Assembly: GCA_947172415.1 (NCBI GenBank)
Contig: OX359191.1
Coordinates: 8,541,130 to 8,605,129, forward strand
Direction: 5' to 3'
DNA length: 64,000 nucleotides
From: Chondrosia reniformis
Taxonomy: Eukaryota > Porifera > Demospongiae > Chondrillida > Chondrillidae
Notes under the pieces: model-generated
Databases searched by the model: none
What the model was told of the DNA's origin: nothing
The model's input: the letters and a program-made list of their open reading frames with translations, nothing else
Shown: in pieces, positions 46,964 through 59,394 of the stretch
How positions within the stretch are numbered: position 1 is the stretch's first letter
Layout of the letters: each line of letters opens with the position of its first letter
Position numbers and translations under genes: made by a program

Positions 46964-48195
46964 ATCTAAAGAGAAGAAAACCAATAGGACATACCAACTT
47001 ATACACGTAGAACTTTAGCTTACAGTAGTTGTGGTTTACAGCTTATCATGCTGTACAACCTAGATATGCTAACTTGTTTAGAATGTATGCAGCCTGGTCA
47101 ACATGACCTGCTAATACTTTGTAGTATCCTTTATGATTAGTATAATCTTTTGAATAGCCCTGTAAGTGTGCATGGTTCGTGGGTTAAACTTGCAAGTCTG
47201 CTTGCCTGGAGCAAGATGCATACAAATTCTAACTTATATTACTACTGTAGAAGATAAATATACAAGAGAGAGATGAGACCGACATAAGAGTTACCAGACT
47301 ATATATGGTTACCAGCACAGGATCAAATCTCAGGTTTCAGAAGGCATGAAACCTATTTGAAACTCTATGAATTGCCAGGTTTTAGAAGGTATGAAGGTAT
47401 GTATAAACTCAGAAGGGGGACTAGGAAAAAAAACTTGAAAACCATGAAATTAATCTATTAGCACATACTTGAGCACCCTTTGGAACTTGGCTGTTCAGGC
47501 AGTTTCAAATAGGTTTCATGCCATACAAAACCTGAGATTTGATCCTGTGCAGATCATATAAGACTATATATATAATGGTTACCAGATCCTATAAGAGTTA
47601 CCAGCTGAGTCAGTTCAGATTCTTGTTTATCTATATATCACTAGATGACAGCTGGTCAGTACTAGTCCTGTCTACTATAGTCACTGATATTAAGCACAAT
47701 ATATACCTTTACCCATCTATAGCTAGCTCTGTAAATAAGCCTCACTCCAGCTGCTTGTAGACTGTATATATAGGACACCTTATATAATTAACCACCAGAA
47801 TGTGTAGGTTACAACTAATCCAAACAACACTTTCTACATATTCATGATTTACATAAAATGGCTTACATGCAGGTGCATGCCCATTCAAAGAATGTTATGC
47901 ACACCTACGTACCTATATATACTAAGAAATTAGCTCCTTCCAGTGAAATTGAAGTTACTTGGTAAGAAGTATAAAATCCTTTAAGGACCTGTCCAAACCA
48001 AATAAAGTCTTTGTGCAGTGTATATACATATTTGAACATTATTATAATATTAGGAAAATGTATACATATTTGAACATTATTATAATATTAGGAAAATGTA
48101 ATTACATGTACTCTAAAATACATACTAAATTACAGTTAGTTGATCACACACATGTCCTTATAGTAGCTAATCACATATAAATCACTGGTCACACA
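46964..48195. other. Intergenic region after SMP-like copy 1 (repeated at 49443-50674)
   Basis: AT-rich, with a foldback element at 47315-47549 and two copies of a 39-bp unit (TATACATATTTGAACATTAT...) near 48020-48100. No coding sequence is recognised apart from the orphan receptor exon that follows. Confidence 0.65.
47315..47549. mobile_element. MITE-like foldback element (second copy at 49794-50028)
   Basis: Paired inverted segments CACAGGATCAAATCTCAGGT (47315) with ACCTGAGATTTGATCCTGTG (to 47549), and GGCATGAAACCTATTTGAAA (47343) with TTTCAAATAGGTTTCATGCC (to 47522). Terminal repeats of about 50 bp flank a unique centre of about 135 bp. No protein is encoded. Confidence 0.8.
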
Positions 48196-48335
48196 TCAGG
48201 TGAAGGTAGAGGTGTGTGTATTGCCCTCTTCTGGTTTGGTTGTGTCATCAAATTCACTCAGACTTGGTTGCCTTTTAGAATGTTTTCCTGTTTGAGATTC
48301 AGCAAATCTAGAAGTTGTTTTGAACTCATTTGTGT
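48196..48335 (-). pseudogene. Orphan 3' exon fragment of the receptor gene at 50675
   Basis: Duplicate of the last 140 bp of the receptor's cytoplasmic-tail exon, including its stop codon. It lacks the splice acceptor and first 29 bp, which lie beyond the duplication breakpoint, so it cannot be spliced in the normal way. Confidence 0.85.
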
Positions 48336-48471
48336 CAAAATTTTAAAAATAAATTTCTCAACATAATGAATGGTATAGTCCTGGGTAAAGGAATCTTTTC
48401 TGTTCCACTTACAACTTCATCGTAACGAGATACCCACTGTACATACATACATGTAGTACATATACACTCAC

Positions 48472-48870
48472 TTGGTTGGGTTCCCAAAGGCCATGTTATC
48501 CTCCTGTGATGGAATAAAACGCATAGAATGTGCTACTGATCCTTAAGTTGACACAATTAGACTACCCACTGAATACTATAAGAAATTGCTATTCATCCCA
48601 CCCACACGATTAATTGGATGGACCATTAACTACCATCAGACACTCACAGACACAAAGTAAGGTCCGGCAAAGTCTCTTATCACTCCGGCCGAGGTACAGA
48701 TACCCATGTGACCGATAATCGGAAAGAACCAACTGTAGACGAATAAAATCAGATCAGTACACAGAATCATATAGAAAAGCACATGTGGATTACCTCAGTA
48801 AAGGTAGCGGCGTCCAAACGACGCAGTAAGGATAACGCTGGCGGTCCGAATCGATCTGTGTCTCAAGCAT
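48472..48870 (-). pseudogene. TMEM222: Duplicated TMEM222 exons 1-3
   Basis: Exons 48794-48870, 48648-48732 and 48472-48503 repeat those at 46315, 46169 and 45993. Exons 4-6 were not duplicated. A transcript starting here could still splice from 48472 to exon 4 at 45711 by skipping copy 1, so it might serve as an alternative first-exon set and not as a dead copy. Confidence 0.8.
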
Positions 48871-49250
48871 TACGTATCTACCTCACTGATTATTGCGTAA
48901 TCAACCAATTGCAAGGGTATTCATAAATATGGCGTCCTGATTTGACGAGGGGTCAATTCTGATTTCCCCATGGATTCCAGGAACAAGTAATATCAAATAG
49001 TTTATCACTTGTTCATTCTCCATTGTAGTACATGGTTAGGAGGCAAATATTATCTAGTAGGCTACGTAAGGATTTCCTGCTAAGGATCGTTGTAATGTGT
49101 ACGATTCCGGGAATCGACGACATTCTAAGTATACATCGTTTCCTGAAAATATTCAGGAAGGGAAGCTATATAAAGGACAGCCAGCAACTTGCTGTATGCA
49201 ATCTGCTATCTGTAGACTAACCGAAGAATTTCTGAAACGCTTAATTCAGT

Positions 49251-49442
49251 ATGTCTAGTAGAGATTATCAGCCTAAAAATCCAAGTAACCCGGTTACACA
49301 GGAGGATAAGGCACGAGTACAGAGTAGTGTCGCCAAGGCTAACGATGGTCAAGTCCCTAAAGGTAGCCAAGCAAGTCGTATGCAGAGTGCAGCTGATAAG
49401 AATACGCACCATGGCCATACCGAAGGCCCTGGGAAGAAATGA
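49251..49442 (+). CDS. Small SMP-domain protein, copy 2
   Basis: Identical in protein sequence to the 63-codon frame at 46772, with the same upstream and downstream sequence because of the 2.48-kb tandem duplication. Both copies keep start, stop and frame. If the duplication is real the organism has a doubled dose of this stress-type protein; if it is an assembly artefact there is one gene. Confidence 0.72.
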   Translation: MSSRDYQPKNPSNPVTQEDKARVQSSVAKANDGQVPKGSQASRMQSAADKNTHHGHTEGPGKK

Positions 49443-50674
49443 ATCTAAAGAGAAGAAAACCAATAGGACATACCAACTTATACACGTAGAACTTTAGCTT
49501 ACAGTAGTTGTGGTTTACAGCTTATCATGCTGTACAACCTAGATATGCTAACTTGTTTAGAATGTATGCAGCCTGGTCAACATGACCTGCTAATACTTTG
49601 TAGTATCCTTTATGATTAGTATAATCTTTTGAATAGCCCTGTAAGTGTGCATGGTTCGTGGGTTAAACTTGCAAGTCTGCTTGCCTGGAGCAAGATGCAT
49701 ACAAATTCTAACTTATATTACTACTGTAGAAGATAAATATACAAGAGAGAGATGAGACCGACATAAGAGTTACCAGACTATATATGGTTACCAGCACAGG
49801 ATCAAATCTCAGGTTTCAGAAGGCATGAAACCTATTTGAAACTCTATGAATTGCCAGGTTTTAGAAGGTATGAAGGTATGTATAAACTCAGAAGGGGGAC
49901 TAGGAAAAAAAACTTGAAAACCATGAAATTAATCTATTAGCACATACTTGAGCACCCTTTGGAACTTGGCTGTTCAGGCAGTTTCAAATAGGTTTCATGC
50001 CATACAAAACCTGAGATTTGATCCTGTGCAGATCATATAAGACTATATATATAATGGTTACCAGATCCTATAAGAGTTACCAGCTGAGTCAGTTCAGATT
50101 CTTGTTTATCTATATATCACTAGATGACAGCTGGTCAGTACTAGTCCTGTCTACTATAGTCACTGATATTAAGCACAATATATACCTTTACCCATCTATA
50201 GCTAGCTCTGTAAATAAGCCTCACTCCAGCTGCTTGTAGACTGTATATATAGGACACCTTATATAATTAACCACCAGAATGTGTAGGTTACAACTAATCC
50301 AAACAACACTTTCTACATATTCATGATTTACATAAAATGGCTTACATGCAGGTGCATGCCCATTCAAAGAATGTTATGCACACCTACGTACCTATATATA
50401 CTAAGAAATTAGCTCCTTCCAGTGAAATTGAAGTTACTTGGTAAGAAGTATAAAATCCTTTAAGGACCTGTCCAAACCAAATAAAGTCTTTGTGCAGTGT
50501 ATATACATATTTGAACATTATTATAATATTAGGAAAATGTATACATATTTGAACATTATTATAATATTAGGAAAATGTAATTACATGTACTCTAAAATAC
50601 ATACTAAATTACAGTTAGTTGATCACACACATGTCCTTATAGTAGCTAATCACATATAAATCACTGGTCACACA

Positions 50675-52967
50675 TCAGGTGAAGGTAGAGGTGTGTGTAT
50701 TGCCCTCTTCTGGTTTGGTTGTGTCATCAAATTCACTCAGACTTGGTTGCCTTTTAGAATGTTTTCCTGTTTGAGATTCAGCAGATCTAGAAGTTGTTTT
50801 GAACTCATTTTGGGACTCATGATGAGTAGTCTTGAAACAGTTACTATAAAAATAATAACCATTTTAGAATACAGTGTTTTAGGTAAGTTATACGTATATA
50901 TATGCAGTTATATTTCTAAAATATAGTTTCGTTTTTGCATATATATACATAAGTCTACCGTAAACCTACCAATGGTTCATTATACAATGTTATATGTAAA
51001 TCTATGCAGCTGAACATACATCTTTTCTTTCATCAATAAGCCAGCTCCAAACACTAAAAGTGATATTAGCACAAGTACCAACAGAACAGCTAGAATGGCA
51101 ACGATTATTGTAAAAAGATCTGGTTGGAAACAGCCTAATAAGAAAAAAGAAAGCCATATGTGGATCTGGTAGTACAATCCAACAAAATTGAATCCATTAA
51201 ATGGATTTTGGTTCTACCCATTAGTTCACTATATTCCTTAGGAGACACGAATAGGTGGGGTCAATTTATGACAACTGTAAATCCCTTATACTAACTACCA
51301 TGCAGAACACTTAAATGGAAGGAATACTATAGTGTATATACTGCAACAACAGCATACCCATATTTGGTTGGCTGGTTGAGGTTCCCGGCGAACTAATCAT
51401 TTCAGTGTTACCAGTTACCATTACAGAGCTTGGATTTGAATAGGAACCTCTTCCTGCTTCATTGACTGCTGCACACTGAAGGAAAAGAACACAGACAGAT
51501 ACTTAACTTAGCTCATTTACAAACATAAAATTACCAACCTTAACTTGGTATTCTCCAGGTTTGGGAACCGATATTGACCACTTGTTGTCATTGCTTATTA
51601 TTGTTTGTGTGTCAGTCACAAAGATAATGTCATACATTTCTTTGTTAGCAGTTAGACTACACTCGACAGAAGTGGAATCAGCAAGGCCAGAATTAAATAC
51701 AATGGTCAGCACTAGGTTTTCAATAGAACCCATTGGGGTAAATGAAGGAGCTTTGGGAACTGCAAACATATTAATTTTAAATATTGTCAAAGAAATGTAC
51801 AAATTTGAAACATACAAACAATTAGTCAATAAAACTAGATCCTAATATAGAGAAATGAATATTAATGAAAAATATTACACCAATCAGCCAAGTGACCAAT
51901 GTTTTATCAGTAAAGTGACCAATGTTCTATCTTAGCTGGGGACCAAAGTGCTGTTAATGGCAACCAGTGATTGCCTCCCAGTCATCCAAAATGGAAAAAA
52001 AATCTTTGAAGAGCCATAGCTGTTTTTCTCTCATTTGGGCTCATCAGTGCAGCACACTTTGGTGGTGAGTTCCAATGACTGTCTTCAACTTATTAATCCA
52101 TCACAAGTAAAACACTTGTGGTTTCATAACAAAGTAACCATCTAATGTTCATTCTAGATTCTAGATTCATATGATACTTAGTCTAGATATTAAACCTGTA
52201 ACTATTATCTTACCAAGCTTGCTAGTCCTGAGGCGAAGCATGCCAACAAGACCACTTCGGCTTCCTGAGGAACAGCCATCCATATTTGACATTACAGTGA
52301 AATGACATTCAGTGTCATCAGGGAGATTGTTGAATGTGTGAGTTGTGGTATTTGTAATATTGAAAGTTTTCATGCCACCAGTACACTCAACTGACACGTT
52401 ATATTCAAGGAAGCCTCTGTCTCCTTCATTCTCCAGATAAACAGGACTCCACACCAAGAAGAGATAACCTGGGTCATTGCGAATAGCACCCTCTATAAAG
52501 TAAGCATCACTGAAACTATGACCTGCATTATGTAAGTAAGAGAAGCAATATACACCAGTACATGAGGACATACAGTATATTAGATTTTTCATGATGAGTA
52601 GAATAAGGTTGCTAACTAATACTTATAAGTAACTACCAAACACCTACATATATTAACAGGGATAGGAAGGTAGCCAAGTTTATCAGGTAGCATATACTTG
52701 CGACACCCATGCACCCTTAACACGGTCTGTCAGTCATTAAAGTGAATGCTATTGTTTGCATCTACAAGTAACTCAACTGTAGTATATTCTGCATGGATCG
52801 ATATATTACATACTGGATAGCATTGTAGGGTCAGGAAATTCAGCCATAACGCTCCCCTTATACGTATACAGTACCTATAGTAACCTCAGTAGACAAAGAT
52901 TTAAAATGTCCTCACCGTGATTAGCATATAAAGCCAGCAACAGGCAGAACAATAATTCCTTTAGCAT
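50675..52967 (-). CDS. Single-pass receptor-like protein related to the Reeler receptors (no Reeler domain)
   Basis: Six exons (52916-52967, 52214-52522, 51539-51759, 51358-51475, 51020-51134, 50675-50843) give 327 residues. A signal peptide (MLKELLFCLLLALYANHG) leads into a Cys-poor beta-rich ectodomain with many N-glycosylation sites (NVS, NIT, NTT). Then come an FN3-like part ending CAAVNEAGRGSYSNPSSVMV and a membrane segment (FTIIVAILAVLLVLVLISLL). The tail of about 65 residues is Ser/Thr-rich with no tyrosine. FIEGAIRNDPGYLFLVWSPV aligns with FIEDAIQMRPGEIALVWSSV of the next gene, and CAAVNEAG with its CAALNSTG, so this is a paralogue of that protein's membrane-proximal half. The last exon contains the right breakpoint of the tandem duplication. 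The ligand is unknown. Confidence 0.72.
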
Positions 52968-53277
52968 GCTTTCAGTGTATCAAAGCAATGTTGAAGCTGG
53001 AAAAAGAACAACAGACGTTTAAATGAAAACTATAACACCGACCAGGTTTCCAGTCTTGTTTAATAATCGCACCGTCCCAAGGGGCGAATGAGATACACCT
53101 ACTTTAATGAATATCCTTTATATGACTATGAATATCATTACATAGCTAAGAGGTCGCAATTTGAGTACACAAACCATAATACTGTAAAGGTACGGGAGAA
53201 ACAATATCAATCAGTACAAAGATGCGAGTTTGCAAAGTGTGTCCTGGTCTGCTCAATTTCCTAGTAATTAAATTTGA
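52968..53277. other. Intergenic region between receptor genes
   Basis: 310 bp between the receptor start at 52967 and the stop of the next gene. It should carry the promoter of the former. No further feature is seen. Confidence 0.5.
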
Positions 53278-56200
53278 TCAAAATTCATCAGTTTGCAACT
53301 TTGTACTATCATCATAGGTGCTTGCTCTCTGAAAGGCATTGTGTGCATAGCTCTTTGAAGTGCTTTCTTTCAGAATAACCGAAGAGTCCTTTTCATTCTC
53401 GGTCTTGTTGGGTGCTGAGGGTTTTTGTAATGCTCCATATGCTTCATTAGCCAATATAGTCACTTCATATTTATCAGTATGACCACCACTGCAAGATATA
53501 GGAAAATAGAAATGTTTATTTCATTATCAATTCATTACGAACACACATGATCAAGGATTGAAGGAATCATGCAAAAATTTAAGCAACAAAATGGATATGA
53601 TACCAATCTAATACTACAGGAGTGTCAGTACCCCTCAACCAGTACCTCTCTCCATATAGCCAACCAGTACCTCTCCCCATATAGCCAACCAGTACCTCTC
53701 CCCATATAGCCAACCAGTACCTCTCCCCCATATAGCCAACCAGTACCTCTCCCCATATAGCCAACCAGTACCCCTCCCCATATAGCCAACCAGTACCCCT
53801 CCCCCATATAGCCAACCAGTACCTCTCCCCATATAGCCAACCAGTACCTCTCCCCCATATAGCCAACCAGTACCTCTCCCCATATAGCCAACCAGTACCT
53901 CTCCCCCATATAGCCAACCAGTACCTCTCCCCATATAGCCAACCAGTACCTCTCCCCATATAGCCAACCAGTACCTCTCCCCATATAGCCAATCAGTACC
54001 TCTCCCCCATATAGCCAACCAGTACCTCTCCCCATATAGCCAACCAGTACCTCTCCCCCATATAGCCAACCAGTATCTCTCCCCATATAGCCAACCAGTA
54101 CCTCTCCCCATATAGCCAACCAGTACCCCTCCCCATATAGCCAACCAGTACCTCTCCCCCATATATATCATACTATTATAATACCTTCATTAAACATATA
54201 ATGTGCCAATATGTAAAAGCAAAGTCTAATAAGCATGAAATGGTAAACCTTCTATTGCGGCAGAAGCGTATTGTGAACACGAGGGTGACAACAAGGGTGA
54301 TAACAAGAAGAACAATCAGCAATACTCCGAGAGCAATTAGGACTCCAATGAATGTGGACTGGGGAATACAACCTAATTTTGTAGAAAACCAACAAAGGCA
54401 AACTTAAATATATAATAAGAAATGAATACTATATAAGACATTATATTGTTCATAACTTACTACTTGAATTTGAAGGAACAACATCTGTTGATTGAACAAT
54501 AACAGTTTTAGGTGCACTAAATGGACCTCTAACACCTGTACTGTTTAGAGCTGCACACTAGACAAACATTATTATATAAGGTAAAATGCATAAATAAGAT
54601 TAGATATTAGATTTTTCATAAATAAACTGTATCTGATGTCACTAAAAAGGTTTTCTAGATGTAGAGTAACTACGTATGTATTGTTTGTAACATTAGATTC
54701 ATGTCTTGCTCACTCCCCTTTCGACTAAGATTATGTACTTCACAGTTAACATAGAAATGCATGAGTTACATACTTGGACAAGATGTTTACTTTTCTTACT
54801 TTCACAACATAGCTGCCTGCCTTAATTGGTAAAACTATATCTGAAGTATTTGGTGAGAATATTGTAAAAGACAAATCTGCAGTTTCAAAACGACATTCTA
54901 TTCCATAACGATCACTTGATGCCTTTACTTGGATGTTTCCATTAGAGTCAGGCTCTACGGTAGGCGTTATTTTAGGGGGCACTGAAAAAGAGAACACCAT
55001 TTGTAAAAATCAAAGGCTGCCATATTAAGATCATATGTATGTATTAGGTATGCTTACACAAAACAACAGCTACTGTGGTAAAATTATAAGTTGCACGTGG
55101 AGAGTCTTCTGCTGTAAGAGGACAACTGCTGGTAGCAACAGCAACTGTACAGGAGCACTGCTTCTCTCCCGGCAAGTTGGAGACAACATATGTAACGCTT
55201 GTGGTCATAAAGGAGGTCATTGTGTAATCTGCTTGGCATTGGCAGGTAAGGAGGTATTGAACTAGCTGAACAGTGCTCCCTAAACACACGGAACTCCACA
55301 CAAGAGCTATTTCACCTGGCCTCATCTGAATGGCATCTTCAATGAAGGTGAGAGACTCTCTACTTGATATGGTACACTCTAAAATCAAATACAACCAAAT
55401 CATAGTTATCATGCCTATGAAGCTAAGGGAACAAAAGTAAAACACAATTTTCTAGACTAATGACTTAGGGCAAACCTATGGAGCTTTGGATATCATATTA
55501 AATATATGTGAATGAACAGTCTTATGTACATCCTCTAGTGTACTGTCTACTCTAGTAACATGCAGTACCAAATATAACAAACAACACGTACTAATATACA
55601 CACAACATGTGGACTGATAATATAGACTAAAGGGTAGTTTGAAGTTAACCTGGTTGTGCAGTAACGTCCACACATGCACTTGTAGATTCACAGCCATTGT
55701 CTTCTTCTAGAGTTGTAAGAATGCACACGTTGTAGGTTGTTAAGACAGTAGGGAGAGAAACATTTAAACTGGTATTTGATCCAACACTAGCCCTATACAA
55801 AAGTGTAGTTCCATTCATGATAGTGACAGTATGGTTGCGTTTCCAGCAATCTTCAGGGGAAGTCCATGTTACTTCAATATTCACTCCAGTATTGTCAGTA
55901 ATCTCAACTTGTACTGGTCCAGGGCAAGCTAAAAGCAGTAGAACTTCATAAACACATAAACTAGCTTGTCAAATCATAGAACACCTGTTTGTCTATCATA
56001 TGTACCACAGTATCTACAATCTAATCATGCAAGCAAAAATTAAAACTTATAAAATTAGAGAAATTATTCAAATAAAATTGTATACCCCTATTTCAAATTG
56101 TTATACAGTCATAGACATACACAGACAGGGTTGTGAGATGTTGTTTCCTGGGCATCTTCCAGTTCCCATTTCACAAGTGCAACTGGGAAGCAGGCCAGCT

Positions 56201-57906
56201 GGGGCAGAGCTATTTGAGGGGCATGGTATACATTCAGGTTGTCCACCTCGCATGGCAATGTAATGATTCATTTGACACCCTGTTAAGCAAACATGAAAAT
56301 AAAAATGCGGCAGTTGAATATATTACCATTAATGACACATAATATTTGAATACAGAACTGAAATCACAGTATTTTATTGTATAATTTAAAATAGATCAAT
56401 ACCTTACAAAATTCAAAATACTTTTTCCCTATAGTATCATATATGAATAATCTAATTAATATAACATGTATATACATATATTTGCAAATCACATTTATAT
56501 TTAGCCTAGGGTATTCAGAGTATATGAACTTACTACAACTCGTCTCATTTGGAGTCTACAGAAGAAATGAACACATGGATATGATAGTACATACATTAGT
56601 ACTTCCATGAATTCATATTTAATATTTCAGTTACAACTCACTGCAGATATTCCTCTCACTTGTGCAAAGAATGCTGTTGGGGCAGAGACGACTGTAAACC
56701 TTCAAAAGAATTAAGCTTATTGATTACACCATTATGACATGAACACGGAAACATGCATATATGGCACATACAAGTTGTCACATCTGGTTAATTAGCTTTT
56801 GGCAACAAAATTCAATACTTTGGACATTCCCATTTGTAGGTAGTCATCAGCAATAACCAATCAGCAATAACCAATCAGTAGAATTAACCAATCAATGAAG
56901 GCAACTTGACCCAAGTTATGACATGCTTATAAGTACATGAATAATTGAAGTGAAAATCAAACCACAAGTAATTATAATCAGTTTCAACATTATGAAGAGG
57001 GAAAACACAGAAGAAGCATTGTATATACTGTACATGTACACACATATCTCAATCAATGATATTACCAAAACTGAGCATGCATTTCATCACCAGGTCCAGG
57101 TGCCTCCCAAGTAAAAGTGGTGCTACTTAATTCAGTGTTAACTCTTGATTGCGTAACAGCTTTCTACAGATATATATATATATATTTTACCATATATTAA
57201 ATGACTGGATTGGAATACTCATATTGACATGTAAATTAGTCCCTTCCATATTAGGGTAAAAATAGTCTGAGAAGGTGCTACCTCAAAAAGGAAACAGCAA
57301 TTATACATGCATACTAGAGTACAGCATATATACCGTTAGAATACTCACAATATACAGTGGAAATAAATAACTGATAAATCTTCCTACTTACCCCTGCACA
57401 AATAATGTGTGCATCATCTTGAAGTTCCGCTGGTATACTCCACTTTCCCACAAGTGCTGAATCAACAATGTATTCTTCACTTTTATTTCTTGCTACAATC
57501 ATATATCCCCTTAAAGTTCCTTCATCCCCTGTGAGCGTTACTGCATGGAATTACAACAGTGTATACATATTATATGCTTTGACACATATAGAGTAGTACA
57601 AAGCATAAAGTATAATATAAATACATTTATCAAATTCTTACCATTGTAGCTTTGTCCACAGTTGTATGTGAAGTTGGACATGTTTTCAAATCCCTCAACT
57701 ATCAATTCAAAGCATTTAGTGAAGCCAAGTGAAGCCAAATTGTCTAAATCACACACGAAACTGTCCTGAAACATTGTCTCGTTGTTATCAGAATAATGCA
57801 TGGGAAATATATCACCACACGATTCTTCTGTAGCTCCAGTAGGCTCACAGTCAACTTGACAGAAGAGGTAAGATATCAGTAAATAACATAGTCTCCTCCT
57901 AAACAT
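53278..57906 (-). CDS. Reeler/Cys-rich/FN3 single-pass receptor-like protein, A
   Basis: Twelve exons (57642-57906, 57392-57540, 57066-57163, 56642-56699, 56534-56555, 56121-56279, 55650-55928, 55058-55378, 54800-54981, 54461-54557, 54249-54372, 53278-53488) total 655 codons. The signal peptide is MFRRRLCYLLISYLFCQVDC. Residues 25-190 look like a Reeler domain: GDEGTLRGYMIVARN, VGKWSIP, HIICAG, FTWEAPGPGDE and TVVSAPTAFFAQVRGI. Residues 191-250 are a Cys-rich module of the GCC2/GCC3 (ephrin-receptor-like) kind: CIPCPSNSSAPAGLLPSCTC. Residues 251-343 form an FN3-like domain (VEVTWTSPEDCWK pattern), with two further beta modules to 543. The membrane segment is FIGVLIALGVLLIVLLVITL. The tail has YEV, NEAYGAL and AYDDS-type tyrosines. 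Alternative start Met codons lie 30 bases upstream. Function is not known. Confidence 0.75.
53625..54165. repeat. 23-25-bp minisatellite in the last intron of receptor A
   Basis: About 22 units of CCAACCAGTACCTCTCCCCA plus TATAG, alternating between four and five C residues, so reading frame shifts between units. The intron is 760 bp and most of it is this array. The three long overlapping minus-strand frames rich in GYWLAIWGE are repeat translations. Confidence 0.95.
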
Positions 57907-59394
57907 GATGCTGCAAAGGAAATGAACAAATAACATTCAGATCTGATAAGACAGATCTAGAGAATGGATGGATCAATGCAAAACTGTGAAATGGTAACTG
58001 AAGAACTATAGTAGTAATGCTGGCCCATAGAACAAGATCCCTGTAAGTTTACTGTACATTAATGGGTAGTTATATTCTACGCCCCTTTTTACAGGTATGT
58101 ATATAGCCTATTACAAGTAAAGGCAGTGAAACAGGTAGACGCCGGCATATGATTAACTAGAGAAGAAGCACGTCGTCCTCTCAACTGGTATATCAGTAAT
58201 ATCCGTTAGCAATAGAGATGGTGAACAGGAAGCTAAATCTTATACCAGATGTAATATCTCTCTGGCTAAACTACACAATTCGTTTGCTGAGAAGACTTAG
58301 AGGGAATACGACTATCACTCTTGTATTATATTTGACTCAGGCTTTGAACCAACCTTGTTTATAGGAAGTAGAAGATCTAGAGAACTTCCAAGGATTCCTG
58401 TAGTACGACGCATACGCAACACAAATAAGCAGGCAAATAATTAATGAAATTCATTGAGGATGTGTGTGTGGGTGGGGTGTGCATAACGTGTGACCCCTTG
58501 CTTGCTTTTGACGGGTCATATCTATAACCATTTGAATGGAGTGTATGTGATTGTATGTAGTTGCCTATATAGATGTAACATAGCCTGTACTGTATTATGA
58601 TAATTCAAGGTCTGTAAGAAACTGCTGCTTAGTCTGTTGAGTATAATTGTACAGTATCATAGAATAGTTCAACAGCAAAATATTGCTAAATCCACTACTA
58701 CCTTGAACACTACTAGGATCTGCCATTTTTGGCTAAACTATACATGTCGTTGGGTTGAATACTAAAAGCACAGAAATTGTTGTGCAAATGTGTTGATACT
58801 CTCACACACATAGAAATACCCCATTTATTGTCATATTATTATCAAGTGATTCACTAGTGAAATAGAAGTAGGCATGCACCGATTATGCCAGCATAATTTT
58901 GGGAATAATAGGTACTTAAAAGAATCGTTCACAAAATAATGGTTGTTCAAAGAAAATCATGCATTTAGCTGTTTTGATAAGAAGCAATTTAAAGTTTTAA
59001 AAACTTAGAAAGTTGAGCAAATATATAACACATGTACATACTGTATATCTAATCTGTAATGTAATCTCACAATCTCTATATATAGCTAATTTATAAATAA
59101 TGTAATATATGGTAATCTAATCTAACCTATCTAACCCTAACCCTAACCTATTTAATGTACATTTTGTAATCAGCCTCCATTTTCCTATATAGACTTAATG
59201 TCTTTTACATTTTATGGATATATACACATATATAAGAGCACAATTAAAATAAAAACACATCTATAATATCGCTTTTCTATTACGTACTCATGTTAGGTTG
59301 CTAAACTTTGGACAGACACATGAAATCAGGTCAATTCTTAAGTAGACATTGTCCTTGAAAACATTTCATGTTAAAAGGTTTTAATTATTTTGTT
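57907..59394. other. Intergenic region between receptors A and B
   Basis: The first 500 bp, upstream of receptor A, resemble the region upstream of receptor B (62901-63480), so the promoter was duplicated with the gene. The remainder is AT-rich and unique. A short (CCCTAA)n run lies at about 59136-59152. No gene is seen. Confidence 0.65.

Larger units (their letters stand above)
45857..50814. repeat. 2.48-kb direct tandem duplication
   Basis: Bases 45857-48335 recur at 48336-50814 with an offset of 2479 bp. I noticed only one difference (AGCAAATCTAG near 48301 against AGCAGATCTAG near 50780). The unit holds TMEM222 exons 1-3, the shared promoter, the SMP-like gene, a small MITE and most of the last exon of the receptor gene at 50675. 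Such high identity means a very recent event, ongoing conversion, or an assembly artefact from two haplotypes. Confidence 0.97.

Noticed and set aside
53579..54171. Three overlapping 137-178-codon frames with GYWLAIWGE repeats
   Set aside because: They are translations in three frames of one intronic minisatellite between the membrane and tail exons of receptor A.
59130..59155. CCCTAACCCTAA run suggesting an interstitial telomere
   Set aside because: Only about two and a half units in an AT-rich gap; too short to interpret.
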